Source: Candidatus Rokuibacteriota bacterium (lineage in GTDB: Bacteria; Methylomirabilota; Methylomirabilia; Rokubacteriales; CSP1-6). From it: a DNA stretch of 64,000 nucleotides. How positions within the stretch are numbered: the stretch's first letter is position 1; each line of letters opens with the position of its first letter. Both the position numbers and the translations under genes were made by a program. Below are positions 42,594 through 50,792 of this stretch, piece by piece. The stretch covers positions 96,323-160,322 of the forward strand of contig QHSU01000067.1 of NCBI GenBank assembly GCA_003220535.1. The letters run 5' to 3'. The notes under the pieces are model-generated. The model ran no database searches. It had not been told where the DNA came from and worked only from the letters and a program-made list of their open reading frames with translations.

Positions 42594-43322
42594 TCAGCGA
42601 AAGTGACGGCCCGACGTCGCGTCGGGCACGGTCAGCCCGAGCCCCTCGATGAGCGGCGCCACCTCGGCCATGTACTCGGCCCGCGCCCCCTCGTTCGAGC
42701 GCCGTTTGAGTCCCCAGTGCTGGTAGCGGGCGGCCCGCCTGGAATTGGCGAGCCCGAACATGTCGAGCCCGCGCGGATACCACCGGTCGAGCGCCGCCTG
42801 GGCCTCGGCGCGTCCCTCTTCGGTCCGCACCATGTCGCGGAGCTTCACCAGGCCGTAGCCCACGTGCGTCTTCTCTTCCTGGATGATCTTGGGCAGCGCG
42901 CGATCGAGCGGTGCGTAGGAGCAGCCGACGAACTCTTCCAGCTGGTACTGGCCGACCCGATCGATGAGGAAGCCGAACACGGCGACGTCCGCCCACGTCG
43001 GCATCGCCTGCCGGAACGCCTCGAGATCGCGCCGCGACTTCTCGATGTACATCAGCTCGGAGGCGTCCTCGCCCAGCTCGTTGAGGAGCCGGTTGATCTT
43101 GCGGAAGTGGTCGATCTCCTCGCCCGCGACCTTGGCCAGCATCCACTGGTCGTCCGCCGACGGCGCCGCCAGGAGCCACTGGTTCACGTAGAGATGCGGC
43201 CCGCCGATCTCGCAATCGGCCTGGATCCGCAGCACGCGCTTGAGCAGGGCCTGATACTCGGCCGGCATCTTCGACGCGTCGTGCGCCTCGACCTTGTCGC
43301 TGAACGGGCTGTCCGCGGTCAT
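42594..43322 (-). CDS. Phenylacetyl-CoA-oxygenase-like ferritin-fold protein (PaaA/PaaC family)
   Basis: A 242-aa four-helix protein with two carboxylate/histidine motifs: ADCEIGGPHLYVNQWLL, KVAGEEIDHFRKINRLL (E-x-x-H), and QEEKTHVGYGLVKL (E-x-x-H), which fit a di-iron or related centre as in the phenylacetyl-CoA 1,2-epoxidase subunits. Length is close to PaaC. It occurs alone, without the other paa subunits, so it may be an independent oxygenase or a di-iron ferritin-like protein. ATG overlaps the TetR stop (ATGA). Reducing power could come from the PaaE-like 2Fe-2S flavoprotein at 46098; this is inference from context. Confidence 0.82.
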   Translation of the reverse strand: MTADSPFSDKVEAHDASKMPAEYQALLKRVLRIQADCEIGGPHLYVNQWLLAAPSADDQWMLAKVAGEEIDHFRKINRLLNELGEDASELMYIEKSRRDLEAFRQAMPTWADVAVFGFLIDRVGQYQLEEFVGCSYAPLDRALPKIIQEEKTHVGYGLVKLRDMVRTEEGRAEAQAALDRWYPRGLDMFGLANSRRAARYQHWGLKRRSNEGARAEYMAEVAPLIEGLGLTVPDATSGRHFR

Positions 43323-43933
43323 GACGGGGACCCCTTCGGGCAACGCTTGACACTGCGCAAGATCATCTCGACGTAGCGGTCGGCGATCGCTTCGGGGGCG
43401 AGTCGACCGTTGTCCGAGAACCAGGTCGCCACGCCTGTGCACATGGTGAGAATCGCCATCGCCGTCAGCCTCACGTCGGACACCTGGAAGACGCCGGCCC
43501 GGACGCCGGACGTGAGGAGACCGCGGAACACGCGCTCGTACTCGTCGCGGCGGGTGAGGACCAGCCGCAGGTTGGCCTGGGTCAACGAGCGCAACTCGCT
43601 CCCGCTCAAGAAGGCCTCGTGCTGGCTGTCGGTGTGGAAGAGCACGTGGAAGCGCACGGCCGCGCGCAGCCGCGCCTCGGGGCCCTCGACCGCCGCCACC
43701 GCGCGGCCCACGCCGGCCAGCAGGTCGTCGAGCGTGCGGTCGAGGATCGCGAAGAGGATCTCCTGCTTGGACGCGAAGTGGTAGTAGAGGCTCGCCGCCT
43801 CCATGCGGAGGCCGCGGGCCAGCGTGCGCATCGAGCTGCCGTGGTAGCCGCGCTCGCGGAAGAGGGCGGTCGCCGCGCGCAGGATTCGCTCGGAGGCCGT
43901 GACGCGCTCGTGCGCGGCGACGATCGTGGCCAT
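43319..43933 (-). CDS. TetR-family transcriptional regulator
   Basis: Repressor of 204 aa. Seen: N-terminal helix-turn-helix ERILRAATALFRERGYHGSSMRTLARGLRMEAASLYYHFASKQ (about residues 15-57; typical TetR), followed by an all-helical ligand-binding domain ending LRSVKRCPKGSPS. It is transcribed with the ferritin-like and aldolase genes and divergently from the TctA-TctB permease. A palindrome TAACGTTCGTTA is 8 nt upstream of its ATG, so autoregulation together with control of the transporter is likely. Confidence 0.93.
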   Translation of the reverse strand: MATIVAAHERVTASERILRAATALFRERGYHGSSMRTLARGLRMEAASLYYHFASKQEILFAILDRTLDDLLAGVGRAVAAVEGPEARLRAAVRFHVLFHTDSQHEAFLSGSELRSLTQANLRLVLTRRDEYERVFRGLLTSGVRAGVFQVSDVRLTAMAILTMCTGVATWFSDNGRLAPEAIADRYVEMILRSVKRCPKGSPS

Positions 43934-43940
43934 ACCTATC

Positions 43941-43952
43941 TAACGTTCGTTA
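43941..43952. promoter_or_regulatory. TetR-type operator in the divergent promoter
   Basis: TAACGTTCGTTA is an inverted repeat (TAACG - TT - CGTTA) 8 nt upstream of the tetR ATG and between it and the permease gene. AT-rich palindromes of this form with a central AACGTTCGTT are common TetR/AcrR operators. It lies where a bound dimer would cover both promoters. Confidence 0.6.
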
Positions 43953-46024
43953 TGTACCCGGCAAGGCGCCCCCTTGTCAAGGGCCGGCGTGATAGCATCC
44001 CGGCCGAAAGGAGCCCGTCGATCGACTTCCTCCACGCCAGCGTCACGGGGCTCGTGCAGGTCTTCGCGTGGCCAACGTTCGGGCTGATGCTGATCGGCAT
44101 GGCCCTGGGCTTCGTCGTGGGCCTGCTGCCCGGGCTGGGCGGGCCGACCACGCTGGCCCTCATGCTGCCGTTCGTCTTCAAGATGACGCCGGTCGAGGCG
44201 TTCGCCTTCCTGCTGGGTATGCTGGCGGTCACCGCTACCACCGGCGACATCACGTCGATCCTGTTCGGAATCCCCGGCGAGCCGACGACGGCCGCGACCA
44301 TCGTCGACGGCCACGCCATGGCGAAGAACGGCGAGGCCGGGCGGGCCCTCGGCGCGGCGATGATGAGCTCGCTCATCGGCGCGGTGTTCGGCGCCCTGGT
44401 CCTCGGGCTCGCGATTCCCGTCGTGCGGCCGCTCGTGCTCACCCTCGGCTCGCCGGAGTTCTTCATGCTGGCCCTGCTCGGCATCACCTTCGTCGCCTCG
44501 CTGAGCGGCGAGGCGCTCGTGAAGGGGCTGCTGGCCGGAGGGCTCGGCCTCTGGCTGGCCACGATCGGACTCGATCCGGTAACCGGCATCCAGCGCTACA
44601 CCTTCGGTCAGCTCTTCCTCTGGGACGGGATCGGGCTCGTCCCCGTCACGATCGGCTTCTACGCCGTTCCGGAGCTGATCGAGATGGCGATCGCGGGGTC
44701 GAGCATCGCGAAGCTCGACGTGGGCCGGGTGGGCGGCGTGTGGGAAGGCGTGCGCGACACCTTCCGGCATTGGCTGCTCGTGATTCGCTGCAGCGCGCTC
44801 GGGACGTTCATCTCGATCATCCCAGGGCTCGGCGCCGCGACGACCCAGTGGCTCGCCTACGCGCACGCCGTCCAGAGCTCGTCGGGCCGGGAACGATTCG
44901 GCAAGGGCGCGGTGGAAGGCGTGCTCGGCCCCGGCGCCGCCAACAATTCCTCGCTCGGCGGCAGCCTGGTCACGACGGTGGCGTTCGGCGTGCCGGCGAG
45001 CGTCGCCACCGCGATCCTCATGGGCGCCTTCTTCGTCCAGGGCCTGGTGCCGGGACCGGCGATGCTGACGCCGGCGCCGAAGGGACACCTGGCGGTGACG
45101 CTGGCGATGGTGTGGACCATCGTGATCTCCAACATCCTCACGGTCGCCGTCTGTCTAGTCTTCATGGGCCCGCTGGCCCGGATCACCCAGATCCGCGGCA
45201 CGCTGCTCGTGCCGTTCATCATGATCCTGGTCTACGTCGGCGCCTTCGCCGAAAAGAACGTCTTCGAAGATCTCGGGGTCGTCCTGGCGTTCGGGGCGCT
45301 CGGCTGGGCGATGTCAAAGCTCGACTGGCCCCGGCCTCCCCTGCTCCTCGGCCTGGTTCTGGGCCCGCTGGCCGAGAACCGCCTCTTTCTTTCGACCGAC
45401 AACTACGGCGCGGCCTGGCTCGTCCGCCCGGGCGTGCTGATCATCCTCGGCGTCATGGCCGTCGGCCTAGTCGTGCCGATCGTGCGAGAGCGCCGGAGTC
45501 GACGGACGTCACCCGTGATCAACGCGCCGGCGGCGCCGGCGCCCGGCCTGCGGCTCGACGCCGCGACGATGTTCAACCTGGGCCTCGTCGTCCTCTTCGC
45601 GGCGGCGCTCTGGCAGAGCCGCCACTTCGACGCGCGCGCCGGGCTCTTTCCGTGGACGATCACCACGGTCTCGCTGGTTCTGGCAATCGTCCATGTCGTC
45701 GGCGAGCTCACCGCGCGGCGGCGCGTCGCGAGCGCGCCCGGGTCCCCGGCGGACGCCGGCGCCTCGTCAGACTGGACGTCGCGGCGCACCGCGGCGATCT
45801 GCGGATGGATCGTCGGGATGTACGTGGCGATCTGGCTCCTCGGCTTTTCGCTGGCCACGCTGCTGACGACCCTCCTCTACCTCAGGATGGCCCGCGAGCG
45901 CTGGCGAATCAGCCTCGCCCTGAGCCTCGCGGGCTTCGCGTTCGTGTACGGGCTCTTCGAAAAGGGCCTCGGCGTGCCATTCCCGCCCGGTCGCCTGCTG
46001 GTCTGGCTCGGCTGGGGGAGCTGA
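43952..46024 (+). CDS. Fused TctA-TctB tripartite tricarboxylate transporter permease
   Basis: A single protein combining the large (TctA) and small (TctB) membrane subunits of a TTT-family importer. TctA part: GMALGFVVGLLPGLGGPTTL (the GLxPGLG motif), TTGDITSILFGIPGEPTTAATIVDG, and a repeat with FISIIPGLGAATTQWLAYA and GPGAANNSSLGGSLV, about residues 25-510. TctB part: from about 535 (FNLGLVVLFAAALWQSRHFDARAGLFPWTI) with four helices to the end. The start is unclear: ATG at 43952 lies inside the TetR operator and gives a poor leader, while a ribosome binding site AAAGGAG sits 8 nt before an ATC at 44021 whose frame begins I-D-F-L-H-A-S. No TctC gene is adjacent. Confidence 0.85.
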   Translation: MYPARRPLVKGRRDSIPAERSPSIDFLHASVTGLVQVFAWPTFGLMLIGMALGFVVGLLPGLGGPTTLALMLPFVFKMTPVEAFAFLLGMLAVTATTGDITSILFGIPGEPTTAATIVDGHAMAKNGEAGRALGAAMMSSLIGAVFGALVLGLAIPVVRPLVLTLGSPEFFMLALLGITFVASLSGEALVKGLLAGGLGLWLATIGLDPVTGIQRYTFGQLFLWDGIGLVPVTIGFYAVPELIEMAIAGSSIAKLDVGRVGGVWEGVRDTFRHWLLVIRCSALGTFISIIPGLGAATTQWLAYAHAVQSSSGRERFGKGAVEGVLGPGAANNSSLGGSLVTTVAFGVPASVATAILMGAFFVQGLVPGPAMLTPAPKGHLAVTLAMVWTIVISNILTVAVCLVFMGPLARITQIRGTLLVPFIMILVYVGAFAEKNVFEDLGVVLAFGALGWAMSKLDWPRPPLLLGLVLGPLAENRLFLSTDNYGAAWLVRPGVLIILGVMAVGLVVPIVRERRSRRTSPVINAPAAPAPGLRLDAATMFNLGLVVLFAAALWQSRHFDARAGLFPWTITTVSLVLAIVHVVGELTARRRVASAPGSPADAGASSDWTSRRTAAICGWIVGMYVAIWLLGFSLATLLTTLLYLRMARERWRISLALSLAGFAFVYGLFEKGLGVPFPPGRLLVWLGWGS

Positions 46025-46097
46025 GCCGCCCGGGCCGATGGCGCTCGCGGTCGTGATATAAGCGGTACAACCGTCGAGAGGGAGGAGACGCCGCGAC

Positions 46098-47138
46098 GTG
46101 GGTTTTCGAGTCACGCTCCGGCCCAGCGGGCACGCCTACGAAGTTCCCGACGGTCAATCCGTGTTGACGGCCGGGCTGGCGGCGGGCTGGAGCCTCCCGT
46201 ACAGCTGCCGCGCCGGCACCTGCCGGACGTGCCGCGGCCGCATCCTCGAGGGCACCGTCGACTACGGCAGCGTGCATCCCACGTATCTGCCGGACGCGCA
46301 CAAGGCGATGGGGCTGGCGCTCCTGTGCAAGGCGACGCCGCTCAGCGACCTCGTCGTCGAAGTCCAGGAGCTCTCGCTGCAGGCGGTGAAGCCGACGATC
46401 GTTCCCTGCCGCGTGCGCCAGATCCAGCGACTGGCTCCGGACGTCGCCGTGATCACGCTCAGGCTGCCGATGAACGAGAACATGATGTTCGCGGCGGGCC
46501 AGTACGTCGACTTCCTGCTCGCCGACGCCAAGCGCCGTAGCTACTCGATCGCGACGCCGCCCGCGCCCGAAGGCGTCACCAACATCCAGGTCCACGTCCG
46601 CCACACGCCGGGCGGGCTCTTCACCGACCGCGTCTTCTCCGGGCTGAAGGAGGGCGAGATCCTCCGCTTCGAGGGGCCGCTGGGCACGTTCTATCTCAGA
46701 GAGGAAAGCGCCAGGCCCATCGTCTTCCTCGCCAGCGGCACCGGCTTCGGGCCGATCAAGGCGATCATCGAGTACGCGTTCCGACGGAACGTGACGCGCC
46801 CGATGACGCTCTACTGGGGCTGTCGTGCCCGGCGCGATCTCTACCTGCTCGACCTCCCGACTGGCTGGGCCGCGGACCATCCAGGATTCAGCTTCGTGCC
46901 GGTGCTGTCGGACGCGGAGCCGGACGATCGGTGGGCCGGTCGCACGGGCTTCGTGCACCGCGCGGTCATGGCGGACTTCCCCGATCTGTCCGGCCACCAG
47001 GTCTACGCCTGCGGCGCGCCGGTGATGGTCGACGCCGCGCGCCGGGACTTCACCTCGATCGCGGGCCTGCCGGAAGGAGAGTTCTTCGCCGATGCGTTCC
47101 TGACCGAAGCCGATCATCTGAAGGAGGACCTCCGATGA
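46098..47138 (+). CDS. 2Fe-2S ferredoxin / FAD-NAD(P)H reductase fusion
   Basis: An electron-transfer component of oxygenases (phenol hydroxylase reductase or PaaE-like), 346 aa. Seen: ferredoxin domain with plant-type cluster Cys at 37, 42, 45 (YSCRAGTCRTCRGR) and 77 (LLCKA), FAD domain with RRSYSIATPP (about 150-160), and NAD domain GTGFGPIKAIIEYAF and YACGAPVMVDAA. All ligands are present. GTG start at 46098 has ribosome binding site GGGAGGAG. Its stop overlaps the ATG of the VOC gene (ATGA). Likely feeds electrons to a monooxygenase such as the ferritin-like protein at 42594 or the LLM enzymes; partner is inference. Confidence 0.93.
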   Translation: MGFRVTLRPSGHAYEVPDGQSVLTAGLAAGWSLPYSCRAGTCRTCRGRILEGTVDYGSVHPTYLPDAHKAMGLALLCKATPLSDLVVEVQELSLQAVKPTIVPCRVRQIQRLAPDVAVITLRLPMNENMMFAAGQYVDFLLADAKRRSYSIATPPAPEGVTNIQVHVRHTPGGLFTDRVFSGLKEGEILRFEGPLGTFYLREESARPIVFLASGTGFGPIKAIIEYAFRRNVTRPMTLYWGCRARRDLYLLDLPTGWAADHPGFSFVPVLSDAEPDDRWAGRTGFVHRAVMADFPDLSGHQVYACGAPVMVDAARRDFTSIAGLPEGEFFADAFLTEADHLKEDLR

Positions 47139-47659
47139 ACATCACCGATGCCGCGTTCGAGCCGAAGAACCAGACGTCAGTCGTGAGGCCGTACGTGCTC
47201 TCGCACGGCACGCTCGAGTGCTACAACCTCAGGGACTCGCGCACGTTCTACGAAGAATTCCTGGGCCTCGAATGCGTGCGCCACGCCCGGCCGGCCATGG
47301 CGGTCCGGTGCGGGCTGAAGTTCCACATCGTGTGCGTCGAGGTCGGCCCGGCCCTGCACCCGTGCAACGTGCTCAACCACTGGGGCGTCGACGTCGGCAG
47401 CCGCGAAGAAGTCGACCGCGTCTACCGGCAGGCCAAGGAGCTCAAGGACCGGTTCAAGATCCGACAGATCCTCGACCCGGTCGCGCAGCACGGCGTCTAC
47501 TCGTTCTACCTCGAGGACCTGGATCACAACTGGTGGGAGATCCAGCACTACGACGGCTTCCAGCACGACGACATGTTCGAGTTCGGCGACCGCTTTCCGG
47601 CGGACGAGGACGCCGGTGGCGAGAGCCTCAAGGAGCTGGAGGTGCGGACCTCACAGTGA
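47135..47659 (+). CDS. Single-domain VOC (glyoxalase/dioxygenase) protein
   Basis: Vicinal-oxygen-chelate protein of 174 aa. Seen: HGTLECYNLRDSRTFYEEFLGLECVRHA (first beta-alpha-beta, with His as a possible ligand), NVLNHWGVDVGSREEVDRVY (second His), and SFYLEDLDHNWWEIQHY with the terminal Glu. The H-H-E set fits an Fe(II) or other divalent-metal VOC enzyme. ATG overlaps the reductase stop. The gene overlaps the convergent nucleotidyltransferase by 9 nt. Possible role in ring cleavage or isomerisation within the same catabolic unit. Confidence 0.87.
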   Translation: MNITDAAFEPKNQTSVVRPYVLSHGTLECYNLRDSRTFYEEFLGLECVRHARPAMAVRCGLKFHIVCVEVGPALHPCNVLNHWGVDVGSREEVDRVYRQAKELKDRFKIRQILDPVAQHGVYSFYLEDLDHNWWEIQHYDGFQHDDMFEFGDRFPADEDAGGESLKELEVRTSQ

Positions 47660-48895
47660 GGCGGATTTGAGCCAGTCCATCAGAATGGCGCGCTCGTGCT
47701 CTCGCCGCACCAGGGCCGTCACGTTCTCGTCCCGACGCGCCATCTGCCAGGCCGACGGGCCGTACTGCCGCAGGAGGTCTCGCCACCGCGCGGCGTAATA
47801 GCGATACGGCCATCGGGCATCTCGGCACGCCGGGTACATGCGAGCCAGGGCCTTCTTGGACGGGAACACGGTCTTCATCAACAGGGACGCCTTCTCGGGA
47901 ATCCGGCTGACGCCCCACATTTGCGCAAACCGCGCCGACACCGAGACGGCGGAGGTCCGGCCGAGGATCTCCGCCCGGGCCAGCGCGATCAACCGCGGCT
48001 CGAAGCCACCCGGCTCGAGGGCGGCCAGCGCCCGAGCCGGCACGTCGGCTCCCAGGAGCTGCTGGGCGAGATGCAGCGTGAGACAGACGTACTTCTCCAC
48101 CCCCCAACGGCGGGCGCGCCGCTGAAGCTGCTCCCAGTCGATCGCCCTGCCGCAATGCCGGATGGTCTCCAGGATGTCCCAGCAGCCCCTCAGCCCGAGC
48201 ACGAGCTGGTGATGGAAGGCGGTGTGCAGACAGAGATGCAGGAGCAGATCTTCCGGGGACAAGACCAGCACGTCGACGCCGGCGATTTTGGCCCCTCGGG
48301 CGCGTCCCCAGAGCCCCTCGACGTCGATCGCGAAAGGCTCCGTCGGGCTCTCGATCGTCCAGTGAATCTCGATCGGAGCTCCGCCCGGCTTGGCCAACGG
48401 GTGCAGATGCTGGCACGTCGAGTAGTCTTCGTCCGTGTGAGGCTGCTCGCGCTGGGAATAGCCCATCGCGAACAGCTTCGCCTCGACTCTCGCGAGGTCA
48501 CGTTTCCTGACGAGAAGATCGACGTCGGTCATCGGCCGGAGGGAGATGTCACCGTAGACGACCTCCGCCAGATAGGCGCCTTTGAGAACGATGACGTCGA
48601 TACCGTCACGACGGAGGGCGCCGAGCACCTCGGCGAGCTCGCGGTAGAGCCGCAGACTTTTCACGGCGTTGCCGATCGCGAGCTCGCGCAACCGCTCTGC
48701 GACGCGCGGCGGAACCTCGGCGCGGCGGCCGGGCGCCTGGACACGGCGGTAGAGCAGCGGCGTGATGCCCTGCCGGGCCGACTCCCGAATCACGTCGCCC
48801 CACTCGCCCTCTGACAACGGGGGCAGCTGGTCGCCCGGCCCCACGCCGAGGCAGTGGAGCAGCACCTCGCCCGCCGGCTCTCGATCCATTCTCAT
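47651..48895 (-). CDS. Nucleotidyltransferase-family protein of the lasso-type cluster
   Basis: A 414-aa protein with an uncharacterised nucleotidyltransferase fold. Seen: IVLKGAYLAEVVYGDISLRPMTDVDLLV contains the G-x-x-(D/E)-x-D-x-D-like motif (MTDVDLLV, about 120-127), and later PIEIHWTI and LLHLCLHTAF. Such nucleotidyltransferases accompany HPr-kinase-like genes in lasso clusters such as pseudomycoidin, where the peptide is phosphorylated and then further decorated with hexose. Here it is the last gene of the minus-strand cluster, 22 nt after the ABC transporter. Role in tailoring the phosphorylated C-terminus is inference from those precedents. Confidence 0.82.
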   Translation of the reverse strand: MRMDREPAGEVLLHCLGVGPGDQLPPLSEGEWGDVIRESARQGITPLLYRRVQAPGRRAEVPPRVAERLRELAIGNAVKSLRLYRELAEVLGALRRDGIDVIVLKGAYLAEVVYGDISLRPMTDVDLLVRKRDLARVEAKLFAMGYSQREQPHTDEDYSTCQHLHPLAKPGGAPIEIHWTIESPTEPFAIDVEGLWGRARGAKIAGVDVLVLSPEDLLLHLCLHTAFHHQLVLGLRGCWDILETIRHCGRAIDWEQLQRRARRWGVEKYVCLTLHLAQQLLGADVPARALAALEPGGFEPRLIALARAEILGRTSAVSVSARFAQMWGVSRIPEKASLLMKTVFPSKKALARMYPACRDARWPYRYYAARWRDLLRQYGPSAWQMARRDENVTALVRREHERAILMDWLKSASL

Positions 48896-48917
48896 GCCTC
48901 AGAGCCCCACCATCGCG

Positions 48918-50714
48918 TCAGCGGTATTGTCGAGCCTGGGTTTCGTACAAGCGTCCATACCGGCCCCCCTCGCGCACCAACTCGTCGTGAGTACCGCTCT
49001 CGACGATTCGCCCGTCGCCGAGCACGTAAATCCGGTCGGCCATCTTGACCGTCGAGAGTCGATGGCTGATGAGGATGGTGGTCCGGCCCTCGGCGAGCCG
49101 CCGAAACTGCTTGAACACCTCGTATTCGGCCTTCGCATCGAGCGCACTGGTCGGCTCGTCGAGCACGACGATCTGCGCGTCGCGCATGAACGCCCGCGCC
49201 AGGGCCACCTTCTGCCATTCGCCGATGCTGAGCTCTTCGCCGTGGTCGAACCACTTGCCCAGCATGGTGTCGTAGCCGTGCTTCAGTCCCCTGATGACCT
49301 CGTCGGCGCCCGAGCGGCGCGCCGCCGCGACGATCCGATCGTGATCGGCCGCCGCCTCGACGTTGCCGAACCAGATGTTCTCCTTGGCCGTCACCTGGTA
49401 CTGGGCGTAGTCCTGAAAGATGACTCCGATCTCCCGTCGCAGCGCGGCCGTTGCAAAATCGCGGACGTCGACGCCGTCGATGGTGATGGCCCCCCCCGTC
49501 GGGTCGTAGAGACGGCACAAGAGCTTGACCAGGGTCGTCTTCCCCGAGCCGTTCTCGCCCACCAGCGCGATGCTCTCGCCCGGACGAATGGTCAGCGAGA
49601 CGTCCTGCAGCACCTCCCGCGTGCCCGTCGGGTAGTGGAAGGTGACGTGGTCGAACACGATGCCGGTGCGTAGGGGCCGGGGCATGGGTTTGGGGGCTGG
49701 CGGCTCGAGGACCTTGCGATCGAGGTCGAGGAACTCGTAGACGCTCCGAAGGAACAGGTGATCCTCGTAGAGACCCGCCAGACCGGTCAGCATCTCCCGG
49801 AGAAAGTCCTGGCCGCGCTGAAACGCCTGGTAGTACATCACAAGGTCGCCGATGGTGATCGCGCCCTGCACCGCCCGGTAGGCGATGAACGCGTACGCTC
49901 CGAAGACCGCGAGGATCAGGCTCGACTGGCCCGCCAGGTCGGCGGCGCAACGTCGGGTCGCGAGCCCCAGTCGCTCGCGGCGCAAGCGGGTCCGCGCGTC
50001 ACGGAATCGGCCTCTGAACAGCGGCCCCAGATCGAAGAGCCGGACCTCCTTGGCGTGGACGATCCCCGTGAGGAGCCAGTGGAAGTACCACGCCCGCCGC
50101 TCGGCCGGGGTGTTCTGACGCTGCCAGCGATAGACCTGCCCGGTGTATCGGGCGCGCAGAATGACGCCGGGAACCGCCGCCGCGAACAGGATGACCGCGA
50201 CGCCCCAATGGAACGAGAAGAGCAGCCCGGCCATCACCAGGAGGGCGATACTGCTTTGCGCGACCTGGATCAGCCCGTTGAGGATGTGGGTCGGCCGAAA
50301 CGACGCTTCCTGGAGCGCGCGCTGCAGCGTGTCGTGGTACTGCGAGTTCTCGTAATGCTCGAGATCCACTTCGACGGCCTTGGCGTGGAGAATGTCGTGC
50401 ATGTGGTCGGTGACGGCCTGAGCCTGCCCCTCGCTGACGAACCCCGCGAGCGACCGGCACACGGCGCTCACCAGAGCCACCGCGCCGGCCAGGCCGACGA
50501 GCGCCGCCACCCGTCCGAAGGCGACGGCCTTGTCGGCAATCGCCGTGGCCACCGCGTCGACCACGAGCTTGATGAGGTAGAGCGTCAGCAGCGGGAGCGC
50601 CGCCTGAACGACCAGCAGCGCCACGCTGGCCACCGTCCAGCCTGGTCCGCTTTGCCAGACGAGCCGCAACGTCCGGCGCAGCTGGACGATCACGGGAACA
50701 CGCATCAGTCTCAT
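48918..50714 (-). CDS. Lasso-type cluster ABC exporter
   Basis: Half-size ABC exporter (598 aa) with fused membrane and nucleotide-binding domains. Seen: about six helices (30-300), Walker A GENGSGKTTLVKLLC, Q-loop DYAQYQVTA, an unusual signature LSIGEWQKVALARAF in place of LSGGQ, Walker B IVVLDEPTSALD and switch His in ISHRLSTV. Lasso peptide exporters (LasD/McjD type) are of this form and give self-protection by exporting the product. Located between the nucleotidyltransferase and kinase genes. The divergent LSIGE signature is shared by many peptide-type exporters of this class. Confidence 0.9.
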   Translation of the reverse strand: MRLMRVPVIVQLRRTLRLVWQSGPGWTVASVALLVVQAALPLLTLYLIKLVVDAVATAIADKAVAFGRVAALVGLAGAVALVSAVCRSLAGFVSEGQAQAVTDHMHDILHAKAVEVDLEHYENSQYHDTLQRALQEASFRPTHILNGLIQVAQSSIALLVMAGLLFSFHWGVAVILFAAAVPGVILRARYTGQVYRWQRQNTPAERRAWYFHWLLTGIVHAKEVRLFDLGPLFRGRFRDARTRLRRERLGLATRRCAADLAGQSSLILAVFGAYAFIAYRAVQGAITIGDLVMYYQAFQRGQDFLREMLTGLAGLYEDHLFLRSVYEFLDLDRKVLEPPAPKPMPRPLRTGIVFDHVTFHYPTGTREVLQDVSLTIRPGESIALVGENGSGKTTLVKLLCRLYDPTGGAITIDGVDVRDFATAALRREIGVIFQDYAQYQVTAKENIWFGNVEAAADHDRIVAAARRSGADEVIRGLKHGYDTMLGKWFDHGEELSIGEWQKVALARAFMRDAQIVVLDEPTSALDAKAEYEVFKQFRRLAEGRTTILISHRLSTVKMADRIYVLGDGRIVESGTHDELVREGGRYGRLYETQARQYR

Positions 50715-50792
50715 AGCGTTCTCGGCCGCGGGTGCGTGGCGTTCATAACGAGGGCTCGTTCACAACCAATGCACCCGGCTATACCGAAGCGC

